64,000 nt of DNA from Parabacteroides sp. PFB2-10 (GCF_029893085.1 NZ_JARXWI010000001.1:62001-126000), one strand, 5' to 3'; counted from the first letter of the stretch, positions 35,651 through 47,487 are shown. Notes: a model not told the origin generated them from the sequence alone. Program-made: numbers and translations.

Positions 35651-36166
35651 TTAACCTTTAAACACTTTTTCTACGGAAACACCTCTGTTCTGTGCAACCA
35701 TCAACGGACTTCTCATCTCTCCCAGGGCAGTAATCGTTGCTTTCACTAAGTTGTGCGGATTGGATGAACCTTTTGATTTAGCCAAAACATCATGAACGCC
35801 AACACTCTCAAGCACCGCGCGCATAGCACCACCAGCTTTCACTCCGGTACCCGCAGTAGCCGGTTTCAAAAATACGGAGGCACCGCCAAATTTAGCTACC
35901 TGCTCATGAGGAATAGTTCCTTTATGGATAGGCACCTTAATCAGGTTTTTCTTGGCAGCTTCCACACCTTTAGCGATGGCTGTTGTTACTTCACCGGCTT
36001 TGCCTAAGCCCCAGCCAATGATGCCATCTTCATTTCCTACTACGACAATAGCAGCGAAACTGAATGTACGTCCCCCTTTTGTTACCTTAGTAACACGGTT
36101 GATAGCCACCAATCTGTCCTTCAACTCTATGTCGTTGGTTGATTTAACTCTATTTACCATCTTCAT
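35651..36166 (-). CDS. rpsE: 30S ribosomal protein S5
   Basis: This 171-residue protein has the double-stranded RNA-binding N-domain ([53 protein letters not shown]) and the C-domain ([24 protein letters not shown]). The start shares one base with the rplR stop, so the two are translationally coupled; an ATG two codons later is also possible. Confidence 0.98.
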   Translation of the reverse strand: MKMVNRVKSTNDIELKDRLVAINRVTKVTKGGRTFSFAAIVVVGNEDGIIGWGLGKAGEVTTAIAKGVEAAKKNLIKVPIHKGTIPHEQVAKFGGASVFLKPATAGTGVKAGGAMRAVLESVGVHDVLAKSKGSSNPHNLVKATITALGEMRSPLMVAQNRGVSVEKVFKG

Positions 36167-36510
36167 TAAAATTTAAGGCCACCTTTACGTGCTGCGTCTG
36201 CTAATTCTTTAATTCTCCCATGATACAAGTAGCCGTTACGGTCGAATACCACTGCCTGTATGCCAGCTTCCTGTGCATTCTTGGCTACTAATTCGCCCAC
36301 TTTAGCTGCTACCTCTTTTTTAGAACCTTTTTCTTCCATTTTCAAAGAAGAAGCAGCGGCCAGGGTCTTACCTGTTGTATCATCAATCACCTGTGCATAG
36401 ATTTGCTTGTTGCTTCTAAACACAGTCAGGCGTGGACGTTCCGTTGTACCGGATATTTTTCCACGTATGCCTTTTTTTATCTTAAGTCTTCTTAATTCTT
36501 TCGTTGTCAT
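36166..36510 (-). CDS. rplR: 50S ribosomal protein L18
   Basis: This 114-residue 5S rRNA-binding protein has the L18 marks [29 protein letters not shown] and the end [28 protein letters not shown]. Confidence 0.98.
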   Translation of the reverse strand: MTTKELRRLKIKKGIRGKISGTTERPRLTVFRSNKQIYAQVIDDTTGKTLAAASSLKMEEKGSKKEVAAKVGELVAKNAQEAGIQAVVFDRNGYLYHGRIKELADAARKGGLKF

Positions 36511-36531
36511 GATAATTCCAGTTTACGTAAA

Positions 36532-37083
36532 TTACTTACCAGCTGATTTACCAGACTTTCTGCGAATCACTTCACCCACAAACTTGATACCTTTTCCTTT
36601 GTAAGGTTCCGGTTTACGGAATGAACGGATCTTAGCGCAAACTTGTCCGATTAGTTGTTTGTCAGCCGATTCAAGGATAATAAGCGGAGCTTTGTTTCTT
36701 TCCATCTTGGTTTCCACCTTGATTTCCGGAGGCAACATCATGTAGATATTATGTGTAAAGCCTAAAGAGAAATCCAATAGTTGTCCCTGGTTTGAAACAC
36801 GGTAACCTACCCCGATCAACTCTAACTCTTTCTTATATCCTTCGCTCACACCAATAATCATGTTGTTGATCAACGAACGATACAATCCGTGCAACGCACG
36901 ATGCTCGCGTTCATCATCCGGACGGGATACTGTAATCACACCGTCTTCCAGCGACACAGTGATATCCGGATTAACATCCTGAGAAAGTTCGCCTTTCGGA
37001 CCTTTCACGGTTACTTTATTATCCTTAATTGTTACGGTTACGCCTGCCGGCACCTGTATGGGTAATTTTCCTATTCTTGACAT
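36532..37083 (-). CDS. rplF: 50S ribosomal protein L6
   Basis: This 183-residue protein has two repeated L6 domains (SRIGKLPIQVPAGVTVTIKDNKVTVKGPKGELS, and RVSNQGQLLDFSLGFTHNI) and the C-terminal signature KPEPYKGKGIKFVGEVIRRKSGKSAGK. Confidence 0.98.
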   Translation of the reverse strand: MSRIGKLPIQVPAGVTVTIKDNKVTVKGPKGELSQDVNPDITVSLEDGVITVSRPDDEREHRALHGLYRSLINNMIIGVSEGYKKELELIGVGYRVSNQGQLLDFSLGFTHNIYMMLPPEIKVETKMERNKAPLIILESADKQLIGQVCAKIRSFRKPEPYKGKGIKFVGEVIRRKSGKSAGK

Positions 37084-37098
37084 TCTTCTTCCTCCTCA

Positions 37099-37494
37099 TT
37101 AATAAACGTAACACAATACTTCACCGCCAATCTTCAATTCGCGGGCTTCTTTGTCGGTCATCACACCTTTGGAAGTAGAAACAACAGCAATACCCAAGCC
37201 GTTCAATACGCGCGGCATGTCTTTATAACCTGTATACTTACGCAAACCGGGCTTAGAAACTCGTTCCAGTTTCTTAATAGCACTTACTTTGTTTACCAAG
37301 TCATACTTCAAGGCAATCTTGATTGTGCCTTGAGGACCGTCCTCTACAAACTTGAAATTCAAGATGTAGCCCTTGTCGAAGAGGATCTTGGTGATCTCTT
37401 TCTTTACATTTGACGCAGGGATCTCCACCACTCGGTGGTTCGCTTTGATTGCGTTACGCAACCGCGTCAAATAATCTGCAATAGGATCTGTCAT
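37099..37494 (-). CDS. rpsH: 30S ribosomal protein S8
   Basis: This 131-residue protein starts MTDPIADYLTRLRNAIKANH and ends with the S8 signature GLGIAVVSTSKGVMTDKEARELKIGGEVLCYVY. An 89-bp gap before it (toward rpsN) contains only a small 5-bp hairpin around a CCCGGGA core. Confidence 0.98.
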   Translation of the reverse strand: MTDPIADYLTRLRNAIKANHRVVEIPASNVKKEITKILFDKGYILNFKFVEDGPQGTIKIALKYDLVNKVSAIKKLERVSKPGLRKYTGYKDMPRVLNGLGIAVVSTSKGVMTDKEARELKIGGEVLCYVY

Positions 37495-37583
37495 GTTTAT
37501 TTAAAATTAAATTGATCCCGTCTCCCGGGACAATATTTAACAAATGATTGATTTCTTCATCAACCGTTACTTTATACGTTGGA

Positions 37584-37853
37584 TTACCAGCTTGCCTTCT
37601 TTACACCCGGGATCAAACCGTTAGAAGCCATTTCACGGAATTGTATACGTGAAATACCAAACTGGCGGATATAACCTTTCGGACGACCGGTCAGTTTGCA
37701 ACGATTGTGCATACGAACCGGAGAAGCATTCTTAGGTAAAGCCTGCAAAGCTTCATAATTGCCTTCTGCTTTCAACTGAGCTCTTTTCTCTGCATATTTG
37801 GCAACCATTTTTGCTCTTTTCACCTCGCGGGCTTTCATTGATTCTTTAGCCAT
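37584..37853 (-). CDS. rpsN: 30S ribosomal protein S14, zinc-free type
   Basis: This 89-residue protein is the long, C-minus form of S14: it has a single cysteine in [23 protein letters not shown] instead of the CxxC pairs of the short zinc form. It lies 6 bp after rplE. Confidence 0.97.
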   Translation of the reverse strand: MAKESMKAREVKRAKMVAKYAEKRAQLKAEGNYEALQALPKNASPVRMHNRCKLTGRPKGYIRQFGISRIQFREMASNGLIPGVKKASW

Positions 37854-37859
37854 ACTTCT

Positions 37860-38417
37860 TTAGTCTTTTTTAATATTCTTAAAAGGCAAACCAAATTCTC
37901 TCAAAAGTGCATACCCTTCTTCATCTGTTTTTGCAGAGGTCACAAAGGTAATATTCATTCCCAATATTTTAGTAATATTATCTATATTAATTTCCGGGAA
38001 GATAATCTGTTCCTGAACACCGAGGGTATAGTTTCCACGTCCATCCAGTTTGCTTTCGATTCCTTTAAAGTCACGGATACGAGGCAAAGCAACGCGTACG
38101 AGTCTTTCCAGGAATTCATACATTTGCTCACGACGCAATGTTACCATCACACCGATAGGCATCTTCTTACGCAATTTGAAGTTTGAGATATCTTTCTTTG
38201 AAACTGTTGCAACAGCTTTCTGACCTGTGATAGCACTCAATTCAGTGATCGCGATATCAATGATCTTTTTGTCGGCAGTTGCCATACCCAGACCTTGATT
38301 AACCACGATTTTCTTCAACACAGGAACCTGCATAACAGACTTATATCCAAACTCTTTCGTCAAAGCAGGAACAATTCTGTCCTGATATTCTTTCTTAAGA
38401 CTGGCCGTATTGCTCAT
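37860..38417 (-). CDS. rplE: 50S ribosomal protein L5
   Basis: This 185-residue protein has the L5 marks [24 protein letters not shown] and [18 protein letters not shown]. It contacts 5S rRNA and P-site tRNA. Its start codon shares a base with the rplX stop. Confidence 0.98.
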   Translation of the reverse strand: MSNTASLKKEYQDRIVPALTKEFGYKSVMQVPVLKKIVVNQGLGMATADKKIIDIAITELSAITGQKAVATVSKKDISNFKLRKKMPIGVMVTLRREQMYEFLERLVRVALPRIRDFKGIESKLDGRGNYTLGVQEQIIFPEINIDNITKILGMNITFVTSAKTDEEGYALLREFGLPFKNIKKD

Positions 38418-38737
38418 TACTTAATTTCCTCCCCTGATTTTTTAGCATAACGTACTAACTTACCCTTACTGTCCAATTTACGACCTACGCGTGATGGTTT
38501 TCCTGATTTAGGATCGATCACGTTCAGGTTAGAAATATGAACGGGAGCTTCTTTCTTCTCTACGCCTCCTTGCGGATTTTTTGCGTTCGGCTTGGTATGC
38601 TTTGATACCATATTAACACCTTCGACAATAGCGCGGCTATCTTTTACAAATACTTGTAAAACGCGGCCGGTCTTTCCTTTGTCTTCTCCGGTATTAACAA
38701 ATACTATATCGCCTTTTTTGATATGTAATTTACTCAT
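38417..38737 (-). CDS. rplX: 50S ribosomal protein L24
   Basis: This 106-residue protein begins with the KOW motif ([26 protein letters not shown]) and continues [21 protein letters not shown], both typical of L24. Confidence 0.98.
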   Translation of the reverse strand: MSKLHIKKGDIVFVNTGEDKGKTGRVLQVFVKDSRAIVEGVNMVSKHTKPNAKNPQGGVEKKEAPVHISNLNVIDPKSGKPSRVGRKLDSKGKLVRYAKKSGEEIK

Positions 38738-38755
38738 TACTCTACGATTTACTAA

Positions 38756-39121
38756 TTAAAGCACTTCAGGTGCAAGTGAAACAATTTTCATGTTCGTAGC
38801 ACGAAGTTCACGCGCAACCGGACCAAAGATACGGCTACCGCGGATATCGCCAGACGCATTCAGCAGTACACAGGCGTTATCATCGAAACGGATATAAGAA
38901 CCATCCTGACGACGGATCTCTTTCTTTGTGCGAACGATAATGGCTCTTGAAACCGCACCTTTTTTAACATCACTCGATGGGATCGTACTCTTAACCGCTA
39001 CAACGATCACATCACCTACGGTGGCATATCTCTTACGGGTACCACCCAATACACGGATACACAAAGCTTCTTTGGCTCCGCTGTTGTCAGCAACAACTAA
39101 TCTGGATTCTTGTTGTATCAT
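38756..39121 (-). CDS. rplN: 50S ribosomal protein L14
   Basis: This 121-residue protein starts [33 protein letters not shown] and ends with [23 protein letters not shown], full-length L14. Confidence 0.98.
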   Translation of the reverse strand: MIQQESRLVVADNSGAKEALCIRVLGGTRKRYATVGDVIVVAVKSTIPSSDVKKGAVSRAIIVRTKKEIRRQDGSYIRFDDNACVLLNASGDIRGSRIFGPVARELRATNMKIVSLAPEVL

Positions 39122-39123
39122 TT

Positions 39124-39390
39124 TTACTTAGCCCTTTCGATTATTTCTACTAATCTCCATCTCTTGGTCTTGCTCAATGGGCGGGTTTCCATAATTTTTA
39201 CGGTATCGCCAATATTGCATTCGTTCTTTTCATCATGAGCGTGATATTTCTTCGTCTTATTCACGAACTTACCATAAATGGGATGTTTTTCTTTCCATTT
39301 GATAGCCACCGTGATGCTTTTATCCATCTTGTTGCTGGTAACTACGCCCATTCTTTCTTTTCTTAAATTTCTAGTTTCCATCAGGCTCAT
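39124..39390 (-). CDS. rpsQ: 30S ribosomal protein S17
   Basis: This 88-residue OB-fold protein has [45 protein letters not shown]. The start used overlaps the rpmC stop as ATGA, which supports coupled translation; an ATG three codons later is an alternative. Confidence 0.97.
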   Translation of the reverse strand: MSLMETRNLRKERMGVVTSNKMDKSITVAIKWKEKHPIYGKFVNKTKKYHAHDEKNECNIGDTVKIMETRPLSKTKRWRLVEIIERAK

Positions 39391-39587
39391 TTTTTGTTGT
39401 TAAGTTCTCTCTGACGCAACTCAGTCTTGAGGCGTGCAATCGTCCTGCGTTGTTGTTTAATCTGTGCAGGGTTATCCATAGGAGAAATGCTATGGTTGAT
39501 CACTTTCAGATCGTAGGCAGCGGTTTCCGCGTCAACTCTCTCCAGTAATTCTTTTGTACTTAATTCTCTAATTTCTGCAATCTTCAT
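39387..39587 (-). CDS. rpmC: 50S ribosomal protein L29
   Basis: This 66-residue two-helix protein ([29 protein letters not shown], then [21 protein letters not shown]) sits at the tunnel exit and is full length. Confidence 0.97.
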   Translation of the reverse strand: MKIAEIRELSTKELLERVDAETAAYDLKVINHSISPMDNPAQIKQQRRTIARLKTELRQRELNNKK

Positions 39588-39592
39588 AACAC

Positions 39593-40027
39593 TTACGCAT
39601 TTTGATTATTCATATCATAATCACGTCTCACAACAAATTTAGTTGTCACAGGAAGCTTTTGAGCCGCTAAGCGCAATGCTTCTTTGGCAACATCATACGG
39701 AACACCTTCTATTTCGAAAAGGATACGTCCCGGAGTAACAGGCGCAACGAATCCTTCCGGATTACCTTTCCCTTTACCCATACGTACCTCAGCAGGCTTC
39801 TTTGTGATCGGTTTATCCGGGAAGATACGCACCCATACTTGTCCCTGACGTTGCATATAACGTGTCACGGCAATACGGGCAGCTTCAATCTGACGACCGG
39901 TAATCCATTTATTCTCTAACGATTTTATACCAAATGACCCGAATGCGATCTGGCTGCCACGCTGAGCTTCGCCCTTCATGCGGCCCTTTTGCATTCTTCT
40001 GAATCTGGTTTTCTTAGGTTGTAACAT
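39593..40027 (-). CDS. rplP: 50S ribosomal protein L16
   Basis: This 144-residue protein starts [34 protein letters not shown] and has the L16 signatures [33 protein letters not shown] and [10 protein letters not shown]. Confidence 0.98.
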   Translation of the reverse strand: MLQPKKTRFRRMQKGRMKGEAQRGSQIAFGSFGIKSLENKWITGRQIEAARIAVTRYMQRQGQVWVRIFPDKPITKKPAEVRMGKGKGNPEGFVAPVTPGRILFEIEGVPYDVAKEALRLAAQKLPVTTKFVVRRDYDMNNQNA

Positions 40028-40046
40028 CTTTCTTAAATTCTAATGT

Positions 40047-40787
40047 TTAACGATTCGCTCTCTTCTTCTTGAAGTTTCTGTCTCCTCTGTCGCGACCACC
40101 ACCGGTGTTTTCTCTGCGTCCGGATTCTTTCTGCTGCGTAAAGTTCGGGGCAAGATCTCTCTTTCCATACACTTCACCACGGCAGATCCACACCTTCACA
40201 CCCAACAGGCCTACTTTTGTCAATGCTTCAGCCAGGGCATAGTCAATATCTGCTCTGAATGTGTGCAACGGAGTACGTCCTTCTTTATACATTTCCGAAC
40301 GAGCCATTTCAGCTCCATTCAGACGCCCAGAGATTTGAATTTTAATACCTTCCGCTCCCATTCTCATGGTAGAGGCAATCGCCATCTTGATGGCGCGACG
40401 GTATGCAATTTTACCTTCCAGTTGACGAGCAATATTATTTGCTACAATCACCGCATCGAGTTCAGGACGTTTCACCTCAAAGATGTTAATCTGAACCTCT
40501 TTGTCGGTGATCTTCTTCAACTCTTCTTTCAACTTATCAACTTCCTGTCCACCTTTTCCGATGATAATACCCGGACGAGAGGTGCAAACAGTGATGGTAA
40601 TCAACTTCAGCGTACGTTCAATAATGATACGAGATACACTTGCTTTGGCCAGACGAGCATTCAGATATTTACGGATCTTACTGTCTTCCAACAAAGTGTC
40701 TCCGTAATTCTTGCCACCGTACCAATTGGAATCCCAACCACGGATGATTCCTAAACGATTACTAATTGGATTTACTTTTTGTCCCAT
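40047..40787 (-). CDS. rpsC: 30S ribosomal protein S3
   Basis: This 246-residue protein has the KH domain ([21 protein letters not shown]) and the C-terminal S3 domain ([33 protein letters not shown]). The tail is rich in Gly/Arg/Lys ([18 protein letters not shown]), a lineage-type extension. Confidence 0.98.
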   Translation of the reverse strand: MGQKVNPISNRLGIIRGWDSNWYGGKNYGDTLLEDSKIRKYLNARLAKASVSRIIIERTLKLITITVCTSRPGIIIGKGGQEVDKLKEELKKITDKEVQINIFEVKRPELDAVIVANNIARQLEGKIAYRRAIKMAIASTMRMGAEGIKIQISGRLNGAEMARSEMYKEGRTPLHTFRADIDYALAEALTKVGLLGVKVWICRGEVYGKRDLAPNFTQQKESGRRENTGGGRDRGDRNFKKKRANR

Positions 40788-40793
40788 CTACAA

Positions 40794-41204
40794 TTAATTT
40801 TGACTATCGTTGCTACTTAGTGTATCTACAAACAATGTTACGTGATTCGAACGTTTACGAATACGGTAACCTCTTCCTTGCGGAGCCGGACGCATTCTCT
40901 TCAGAGTGGTAGCGCAATCTACGCTGATCTCTGAGATATACAATTCACCGGCTTCTGCTTTACGTTCGTTCTTCTGTTCCCAGTTGGAAATAGCCGAACG
41001 GAGCAATTTTTCTACTCTTGCTGCAGCTTCCTTATTAGAAAACTTTAAAACTCCCAGCGCACGGAATACTTCCATGCCACGTACCATATCTACGACCAAA
41101 CGCATCTTGCGCGGAGAAGTAGGTACATTCCGCAACTTCGCGAAATATTGAGTTTTGCGGGCTTCTTTTCTTGCTTCAGCTGATATTCTTTTTCTAGCAC
41201 CCAT
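40794..41204 (-). CDS. rplV: 50S ribosomal protein L22
   Basis: This 136-residue protein shows [37 protein letters not shown] and the tunnel loop end [25 protein letters not shown]. Full-length L22. Confidence 0.98.
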   Translation of the reverse strand: MGARKRISAEARKEARKTQYFAKLRNVPTSPRKMRLVVDMVRGMEVFRALGVLKFSNKEAAARVEKLLRSAISNWEQKNERKAEAGELYISEISVDCATTLKRMRPAPQGRGYRIRKRSNHVTLFVDTLSSNDSQN

Positions 41205-41243
41205 TTTATTGATTCTTTTTATTATCAGATTCCTGAGTTCCTG

Positions 41244-41513
41244 TTATCTTTTCTTGTTACCGGCATGGCCACGGAACGTACGTGTCGGAGAAAATTCACC
41301 CAACTTGTGTCCCACCATATTTTCGGTGACAAAAACAGGAATAAATTTATTACCATTGTGAACTGCAACTGTATGCCCTACAAAGTCTGGCGAAATCATT
41401 GAAGCTCTTGCCCATGTCTTAATAACGCTCTTCTTGCCTGACTCATTCATCGCCAGGATTTTCTTTTCAAGCTTAACATTAATATACGGGCCTTTTTTTA
41501 GTGAACGACTCAT
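41244..41513 (-). CDS. rpsS: 30S ribosomal protein S19
   Basis: This 89-residue protein starts [20 protein letters not shown] and contains [42 protein letters not shown], the S19 signature. Confidence 0.98.
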   Translation of the reverse strand: MSRSLKKGPYINVKLEKKILAMNESGKKSVIKTWARASMISPDFVGHTVAVHNGNKFIPVFVTENMVGHKLGEFSPTRTFRGHAGNKKR

Positions 41514-41533
41514 AGTTTACTTAATTAATCAGA

Positions 41534-42358
41534 TTATTTCTTTCTTCTTTCAATGATATACTTGGAAGAATGCTTCTTAGGAGCTCTTGTTTTCAAGCCC
41601 TTAGCATATAAGCCTTTGCGTGAACGAGGATGTCCCCCTGATGCACGTCCTTCACCACCACCCATGGGGTGATCTACCGGGTTCATAACAACCCCACGAA
41701 CGCGAGGACGACGACCCAGCCAGCGAGTACGACCGGCTTTACCTGATTTTTCAAGACCATGGTCTGAGTTTCCAACACTACCAATGGTAGCTTTACAAGC
41801 AGCAAGAATCTTTCTTGTTTCACCAGAAGGCATTCTGATAATCGCATACGCGCCTTCTTTAGAAGTCAGCTGAGCAAATGCACCGGCCGAACGTACCATT
41901 TTGGCACCCTGTCCCGGACGAAGCTCAATGTTGTGAATAATAGTACCGACAGGTATGTTTGCCATCGGCAAACAGTTACCTACCTCAGGAGCAGCATCGC
42001 TACCTGAAATCACTGTCTGGCCTACTTCCAGTCCGTTCGGAGCAACGATATAGCTCTTCGCTCCGTCGGCATAATACAACAGGGCAATGCGTGAAGTACG
42101 ATTTGGGTCATACTCGATGCTTTTTACAGTTGCTGGAATGCCATCTTTATTTCTCTTGAAGTCGATAAAACGATACCGTTTTTTGTGGCCACCACCGATA
42201 TAACGCATTGTCATTTTACCAGTGTTGTTACGACCACCTGAACGGTCTTTACCTGTTACAAGAGACTTCTCTGGTGTACTTGCAGTGATCTTATCAAATG
42301 CACCAATAACTTTGTGTCTCTGCCCCGGTGTTGTGGGCTTTAATTTACGTATTCCCAT
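41534..42358 (-). CDS. rplB: 50S ribosomal protein L2
   Basis: This 274-residue protein has the OB and SH3-like domains and the peptidyl-transferase-centre loop ([25 protein letters not shown]). Full length and highly conserved. Confidence 0.98.
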   Translation of the reverse strand: MGIRKLKPTTPGQRHKVIGAFDKITASTPEKSLVTGKDRSGGRNNTGKMTMRYIGGGHKKRYRFIDFKRNKDGIPATVKSIEYDPNRTSRIALLYYADGAKSYIVAPNGLEVGQTVISGSDAAPEVGNCLPMANIPVGTIIHNIELRPGQGAKMVRSAGAFAQLTSKEGAYAIIRMPSGETRKILAACKATIGSVGNSDHGLEKSGKAGRTRWLGRRPRVRGVVMNPVDHPMGGGEGRASGGHPRSRKGLYAKGLKTRAPKKHSSKYIIERRKK

Positions 42359-42366
42359 TTCTTTTT

Positions 42367-42660
42367 TTAGATATTACTAAAGAAATCAATTGTTTCTCCT
42401 TCTTTCAAGGTAATAATAGCCTTCTTGAATGATGCGGACTTGCCGGTGATCACACCTGATTTGGTGTAACGGCTTTTACGCTTTCCGTCGTAGTTCATGG
42501 TGTTCACGTCTACCACAGTCACGTTGTACATATCTTCAATAGCTTTCTTAATCTCTAACTTATTGGCATCCGGAGAAACTCGAAATCCGTAGCGAGTAGG
42601 ACATTTCTCTGTAATCGCTGTTTGTTTCTCTGTTACGATAGGTTTAATAATTATTCCCAT
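42367..42660 (-). CDS. rplW: 50S ribosomal protein L23
   Basis: This 97-residue protein starts [50 protein letters not shown], typical L23. It forms the docking site at the tunnel exit for trigger factor and SRP. Confidence 0.98.
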   Translation of the reverse strand: MGIIIKPIVTEKQTAITEKCPTRYGFRVSPDANKLEIKKAIEDMYNVTVVDVNTMNYDGKRKSRYTKSGVITGKSASFKKAIITLKEGETIDFFSNI

Positions 42661-42673
42661 TTCTCTTTACTCC

Positions 42674-43303
42674 TTATGCTTTAAAAAGTTCGTCAATCAC
42701 AGCCAGTGAGCTTTCTGTGAATACTACATTGTTTGCATTCAGGATGCTGTAGGTATTCAGGTCGCTGGCAGTCATCACGTTTGTTCTCTCCAGGTTACGG
42801 GCCGACAAACGGATGGTTGTGTTAGTTTCCGGCAGAACCATCAGCAGTTTTTTGCCTGCTACGTTCAACCCTTTTGTGATAGCTACAAATTCTTTTGTCT
42901 TGGGTGCTTCCATGGTGAAGTCTTCCACAATAACAATTGAATTTTCACGGGCTTTATAAGAAAGAGCTGATTTACGAGCCAGTCTCTTTACCTTCTTGTT
43001 CAATTTGAAACTGTAATCCCGTGGTTTCGGACCAAATACACGGCCACCACCCACCAATACCGGTGATTTGATGTCGCCGCGACGAGCGCCGCCTCCACCT
43101 TTCTGGCGGATCAATTTGCGTGTACTACCTGCGATTTCGCTACGTTCTTTCGATTTGTGCGTACCCTGACGTTTGTTAGCCAGATACTGTTTCACATCTA
43201 AATAAATAGCATGGTCATTCGGTTCAATGCCAAAAACCGCATCGTTCAATGTAACCTTTCTTCCGGTATCTTCACCTTTAATATTCAATATACTCAGTTC
43301 CAT
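42674..43303 (-). CDS. rplD: 50S ribosomal protein L4
   Basis: This 209-residue protein has the L4 tunnel extension ([47 protein letters not shown]) and the globular domain. Its start shares one base with the rplC stop. Confidence 0.98.
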   Translation of the reverse strand: MELSILNIKGEDTGRKVTLNDAVFGIEPNDHAIYLDVKQYLANKRQGTHKSKERSEIAGSTRKLIRQKGGGGARRGDIKSPVLVGGGRVFGPKPRDYSFKLNKKVKRLARKSALSYKARENSIVIVEDFTMEAPKTKEFVAITKGLNVAGKKLLMVLPETNTTIRLSARNLERTNVMTASDLNTYSILNANNVVFTESSLAVIDELFKA

Positions 43304-43920
43304 TACTTTTCAATTAATAAGATTGAACCTTTTGCTCCCGGAACAGAACCTTTTACCAATAAAAGATTATGTTCTGGAATCACCTTAATCACTTCGAGGT
43401 TCTGAACAGTTACCCGTTCGTTACCCATTTGTCCGGCCATACGTGTTCCTTTGAATACTTTCGCCGGATAAGAACAGGCACCGATAGCACCGGGAGCACG
43501 CAAACGATTGTGCTGACCGTGGGTAGTTTGTCCTACCCCGCCGAAACCATGACGCTTAACAACGCCCTGGAATCCTTTACCTTTTGATGTTCCTACCACA
43601 TCAACGAAACCTGCATCTTCCAGATAATCTACGGTGATCACATCACCCAGATTATACGCAGTTTCAAAATTCTTGAACTCGGCCAAGTGTCTCTTGGGGG
43701 TTACGCCCGCTTTCTTGAAGTGACCCATCTCAGGCTGTGTGGTGTGTTTCTCTTTTTTGTCTTCGAAACCCAACTGAACAGCTGTATAGCCATCTTTCTC
43801 AAGCGTTTTGATCTGCGTAACAACACAAGGACCTACTTCGATAACAGTGCATGGAAGATTTTTTCCCTCGGCACTGAAAACGGATGTCATTCCGATTTTT
43901 TTTCCTAACAATCCTGGCAT
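43303..43920 (-). CDS. rplC: 50S ribosomal protein L3
   Basis: This 205-residue protein starts [31 protein letters not shown] and has the extended loop ([34 protein letters not shown]) that reaches the catalytic centre. Confidence 0.98.
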   Translation of the reverse strand: MPGLLGKKIGMTSVFSAEGKNLPCTVIEVGPCVVTQIKTLEKDGYTAVQLGFEDKKEKHTTQPEMGHFKKAGVTPKRHLAEFKNFETAYNLGDVITVDYLEDAGFVDVVGTSKGKGFQGVVKRHGFGGVGQTTHGQHNRLRAPGAIGACSYPAKVFKGTRMAGQMGNERVTVQNLEVIKVIPEHNLLLVKGSVPGAKGSILLIEK

Positions 43921-43941
43921 TTCACTTAATTTTTAATTATC

Positions 43942-44247
43942 TCACACTTTAATTTCAACCTCAACACCGCTGGGCAATTCCAGCTTCATCAATGCATCAA
44001 CAGTTTTCGCTGTTGAGCTGTAAATATCAATCAATCTCTTATAAGAAGAGAGTTCGAACTGCTCGCGTGATTTTTTGTTCACGAAAGTAGAACGGTTGAC
44101 AGTAAAGATACGTTTGTGTGTAGGCAGAGGTATCGGACCGCTTACCACCGCACCGGTAGCTTTTACCGTCTTTACGATCTTCTCAGCCGACTTGTCAACC
44201 AAGGAGTAATCGTAAGATTTTAATTTAATTCTAATTTTTTGGCTCAT
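43942..44247 (-). CDS. rpsJ: 30S ribosomal protein S10
   Basis: This 101-residue protein ([52 protein letters not shown]) matches S10, which also serves as NusE. It follows fusA directly on the same strand, with a 74-bp gap that holds a tandem repeat and a hairpin but no tuf gene. Confidence 0.98.
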   Translation of the reverse strand: MSQKIRIKLKSYDYSLVDKSAEKIVKTVKATGAVVSGPIPLPTHKRIFTVNRSTFVNKKSREQFELSSYKRLIDIYSSTAKTVDALMKLELPSGVEVEIKV

Positions 44248-44258
44248 TTCTTAATTCT

Positions 44259-44313
44259 CAATTATCAATTATCAATTATCAATTGGGGAAAGAGCCATTT
44301 CCTCCCCCAATTG
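44259..44313 (-). repeat. CAATTAT tandem repeat and hairpin between fusA and rpsJ
   Basis: About 3.7 copies of the 7-bp unit CAATTAT (44259-44284) run into a 9-bp stem (CAATTGGGG 44280-44288 with CCCCAATTG 44305-44313). On the transcribed strand the hairpin is not followed by a T-run, so it is not a clear terminator. It lies where tuf is found in many other bacteria. Confidence 0.65.
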
Positions 44314-44321
44314 CTTTTGTT

Positions 44322-46451
44322 TTATTTTATCAGATCTACGCGTCCCTGAACTTCCGTCAGTACCTGTTTAGCGATAGCCGAAGATACCGGTGAATAGTGA
44401 GAGAAATGCATAGACGAGGTAGCGCGTCCAGAAGTGATCGTACGCAGAGCAGTTACATACCCGAAGGTTTCTGCCAAAGGTACTTTCGCCTTTACGATAC
44501 GGGCACCGGTACGGCTTGATTCCATACCTTCTACCTGACCACGACGTTTGTTCAAGTCACCAATCACATCCCCCATGCTCTCTTCCGGAGTAACCACTTC
44601 AATTTTCATGATCGGTTCCAACAGGATCGGAGCGGCCTTAGCCGATGCTTCTTTGAATGCCTGGATAGCAGCGATCTCGAAAGACAACTGGTCGGAGTCG
44701 ACCGCGTGGAACGAACCATCGATCAATGTCACCTTCAATTGATCCAGCGGATAACCTGCTAATACACCATTCTTCATCGCCTTTTCGAAACCTTTCTGTA
44801 CAGAAGGGATAAATTCTTTCGGAATATTACCACCCTTCACCTGGTCGATGAATTGCAGTGTACCTTCAAAGTCTTCGTCAGCCGGTTCAACGCGTACGAT
44901 GATATCAGCAAACTTACCACGACCCCCGGATTGTTTCTTATATACCTCGCGCAACTCAACAGCTTGTGAGATGGCTTCTTTATAAGTAACCTGCGGACGT
45001 CCCTGGTTACATTCTACCTTGAATTCACGACGCAGACGGTCGATAATGATATCCAGGTGAAGCTCACCCATACCACTGATCACGGTCTGACCCGTATCTT
45101 CGTTGGTCTGTACGCGGAACGTAGGATCCTCTTCGGCCAGTTTACCAAGACCCATACCCAGACGATCCAAGTCTTTCTGTGTCTTAGGCTCTACGGCGAT
45201 ACCGATAACCGGTTCCGGGAACTCCATAGACTCCAGCGTGATCGGGTGATTTTCATCACACAATGTGTCACCTGTACGGATATCTTTGAAACCTACTCCT
45301 GCGCCGATGTCACCACAACCAATCATTTCCATTGGGTTCTGCTTGTTGGAGTGCATCTGGAACAGACGAGAGATACGTTCTTTTTTGCCTGTACGGCTGT
45401 TGTAGATATAAGAACCTGCATCCAGCTTACCGGCATATACACGGAAGAAACACAAACGGCCTACATAGGGGTCGGTTGCAATCTTAAATGCCAAAGCGGT
45501 CAATGGTTCTTCGTAGATCGGCTTGCGCGTGATCACCTTTTCAGAATCGTTCGGATCCGTACCTTCGATCACATCCACGTCTGCCGGGCTCGGCAGGTAA
45601 GCACAAACAGCGTCCAACAGCGGCTGAACACCTTTGTTCTTAAAGGATGAACCACAAATCATCGGATTGATCTGCATAGCCAATGTTCCTTTACGGATCG
45701 CTACGCGGATCTCATCTTCTGTGATAGTAGAAGGATCATCGAAATATTTTTCCATCAACGTGTCGTCGCATTCAGCCAGTACTTCCAGCATCTTGTCACG
45801 CCATTCGTCAGCTTCTCCAACCAGGTCAGCCGGGATCTCTTCAACAGAGTATTCAGCTCCCATGGTTTCGTCATGCCAGAAAAGCGCTTTCATCGTCACC
45901 AGGTCGATACAGCCACGGAACTTTTCTTCCGCGCCGATAGGGATCTGGATCGGACAAGGATTCGCACCTAAAACATCTTTCACCTGACGCACTACCTCGA
46001 AGTAGTTGGCGCCTGAACGGTCCATTTTATTTACATAGCCGATTCTGGGTACCATGTATTTGTCAGCCTGACGCCATACGGTTTCCGATTGGGGTTCTAC
46101 ACCACCAACGGCACAAAACGTAGCAACAGCACCATCCAACACACGCAATGAACGCTCTACCTCAACGGTAAAGTCAACGTGTCCCGGAGTATCAATCAGG
46201 TTGATCTTAAATTTATCGTCTTCGTAGTTCCAGAAAGTAGTGGTGGCCGCAGAAGTGATCGTGATCCCACGTTCCTGCTCCTGTGCCATCCAGTCCATGG
46301 TAGCTGTCCCGTCGTGCGTTTCACCGATCTTATGAGTCAAACCGGTATAGAAAAGAATACGCTCTGAAGTCGTTGTCTTTCCCGCATCAATGTGGGCCAT
46401 AATCCCCAAGTTTCTGGTATACTTTAATTGTTCGTCAGCTTTGCTTGCCAT
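44322..46451 (-). CDS. fusA: Elongation factor G
   Basis: This 709-residue GTPase moves tRNA and mRNA during translocation. G1 is AHIDAGKTT (from residue 19), followed by GITI (switch I), DTPGHVDF (G3) and NKMD (G4); domains II-V follow with the typical [19 protein letters not shown]-terminus. It lies between rpsG and rpsJ in a fused str-S10 operon. Confidence 0.99.
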   Translation of the reverse strand: MASKADEQLKYTRNLGIMAHIDAGKTTTSERILFYTGLTHKIGETHDGTATMDWMAQEQERGITITSAATTTFWNYEDDKFKINLIDTPGHVDFTVEVERSLRVLDGAVATFCAVGGVEPQSETVWRQADKYMVPRIGYVNKMDRSGANYFEVVRQVKDVLGANPCPIQIPIGAEEKFRGCIDLVTMKALFWHDETMGAEYSVEEIPADLVGEADEWRDKMLEVLAECDDTLMEKYFDDPSTITEDEIRVAIRKGTLAMQINPMICGSSFKNKGVQPLLDAVCAYLPSPADVDVIEGTDPNDSEKVITRKPIYEEPLTALAFKIATDPYVGRLCFFRVYAGKLDAGSYIYNSRTGKKERISRLFQMHSNKQNPMEMIGCGDIGAGVGFKDIRTGDTLCDENHPITLESMEFPEPVIGIAVEPKTQKDLDRLGMGLGKLAEEDPTFRVQTNEDTGQTVISGMGELHLDIIIDRLRREFKVECNQGRPQVTYKEAISQAVELREVYKKQSGGRGKFADIIVRVEPADEDFEGTLQFIDQVKGGNIPKEFIPSVQKGFEKAMKNGVLAGYPLDQLKVTLIDGSFHAVDSDQLSFEIAAIQAFKEASAKAAPILLEPIMKIEVVTPEESMGDVIGDLNKRRGQVEGMESSRTGARIVKAKVPLAETFGYVTALRTITSGRATSSMHFSHYSPVSSAIAKQVLTEVQGRVDLIK

Positions 46452-46483
46452 TTTTTACTATTTTCCTATTAATTGCCTATAAA

Positions 46484-46960
46484 TTAAAATCTGAAATGTG
46501 CGAAAGCACGGTTAGCTTCCGCCATACGGTGCATATCTTCTTTACGTTTGAACGCACCACCCTGGTTGTTGAATGCATCGACAATCTCTGCAGCCAATTT
46601 ATCAGCCATGGTCTTTCCTCCACGCTTACGAGCGTACAGGATCATATTTTTCATTGAAACGGACTCTTTACGATCAGGACGGATCTCTGTAGGAACCTGG
46701 AAAGTGGCACCACCTACACGGCGTGACTTTACTTCGACTTGAGGAGTGATATTGTCGAGAGCGGCTTTCCAAATCTCAAGGGGAGATTTTTCTTCATTAG
46801 GCAATTTAGCCTTCACAGTTTCCAAAGCGGAATAAAAGATGGTGAAAGAAATACTTTTCTTTCCATCATACATCAAATGGTTGACGAATCTCGTCACCTT
46901 TACATCACCGAAGACCGGATCCGGGAGGATCTGTCTTTTCTTTGGTTTTGTTTTTCTCAT
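46484..46960 (-). CDS. rpsG: 30S ribosomal protein S7
   Basis: This 158-residue protein ([36 protein letters not shown], with [19 protein letters not shown]) is full-length S7. The 143-bp gap toward rpsL shows no clear gene or hairpin. Confidence 0.98.
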   Translation of the reverse strand: MRKTKPKKRQILPDPVFGDVKVTRFVNHLMYDGKKSISFTIFYSALETVKAKLPNEEKSPLEIWKAALDNITPQVEVKSRRVGGATFQVPTEIRPDRKESVSMKNMILYARKRGGKTMADKLAAEIVDAFNNQGGAFKRKEDMHRMAEANRAFAHFRF

Positions 46961-47103
46961 TTTTTTCTCAAAAATTTTGTTCTTGTCTTTGGTTGTTCAG
47001 TCTTCAACAAGTTCCTCCGAACCGTTTACTCAACCTCATATATCCAAATACTCAAACTGCTTTAATTACTAAATTTCTAAATCTCAGTTTGAAGGGGGAT
47101 GAA

Positions 47104-47487
47104 TTACTTCTTAGCAGCTTTCGGACGTTTAGCACCGTATTTGGAACGACGTTGCGTACGACCGTTAACTCCTGCTGTATCCAACGTACCACGAACGATG
47201 TGATAACGTACCCCCGGAAGGTCTTTTACACGACCACCACGCACCAATACGATGGAGTGTTCCTGCAAGTTGTGTCCTTCACCCGGAATGTAAGCATTCA
47301 CCTCCTTGGTGTTTGTCAAACGTACCCTGGCTACTTTACGCATCGCAGAGTTCGGCTTTTTCGGAGTTGTCGTGTAAACACGTACGCAAACACCACGTCT
47401 CTGAGGACATGCATCCAGCGCAGGCGATTTACCCTTTTCTACCAAAGATTCCCTTCCTTTTCTAACTAATTGTTGAATTGTAGGCAT
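47104..47487 (-). CDS. rpsL: 30S ribosomal protein S12
   Basis: This 127-residue protein is the first gene of the operon ([55 protein letters not shown]). The decoding loop [10 protein letters not shown] keeps the Lys residues where streptomycin-resistance changes occur in other species; both are unaltered ([17 protein letters not shown]). Confidence 0.98.
   Translation of the reverse strand: MPTIQQLVRKGRESLVEKGKSPALDACPQRRGVCVRVYTTTPKKPNSAMRKVARVRLTNTKEVNAYIPGEGHNLQEHSIVLVRGGRVKDLPGVRYHIVRGTLDTAGVNGRTQRRSKYGAKRPKAAKK

Noticed and set aside
44259-44284. Short direct repeats that might suggest a CRISPR array
   Set aside because: They are 7-bp tandem units with no spacers, and no cas gene is present anywhere in the window.
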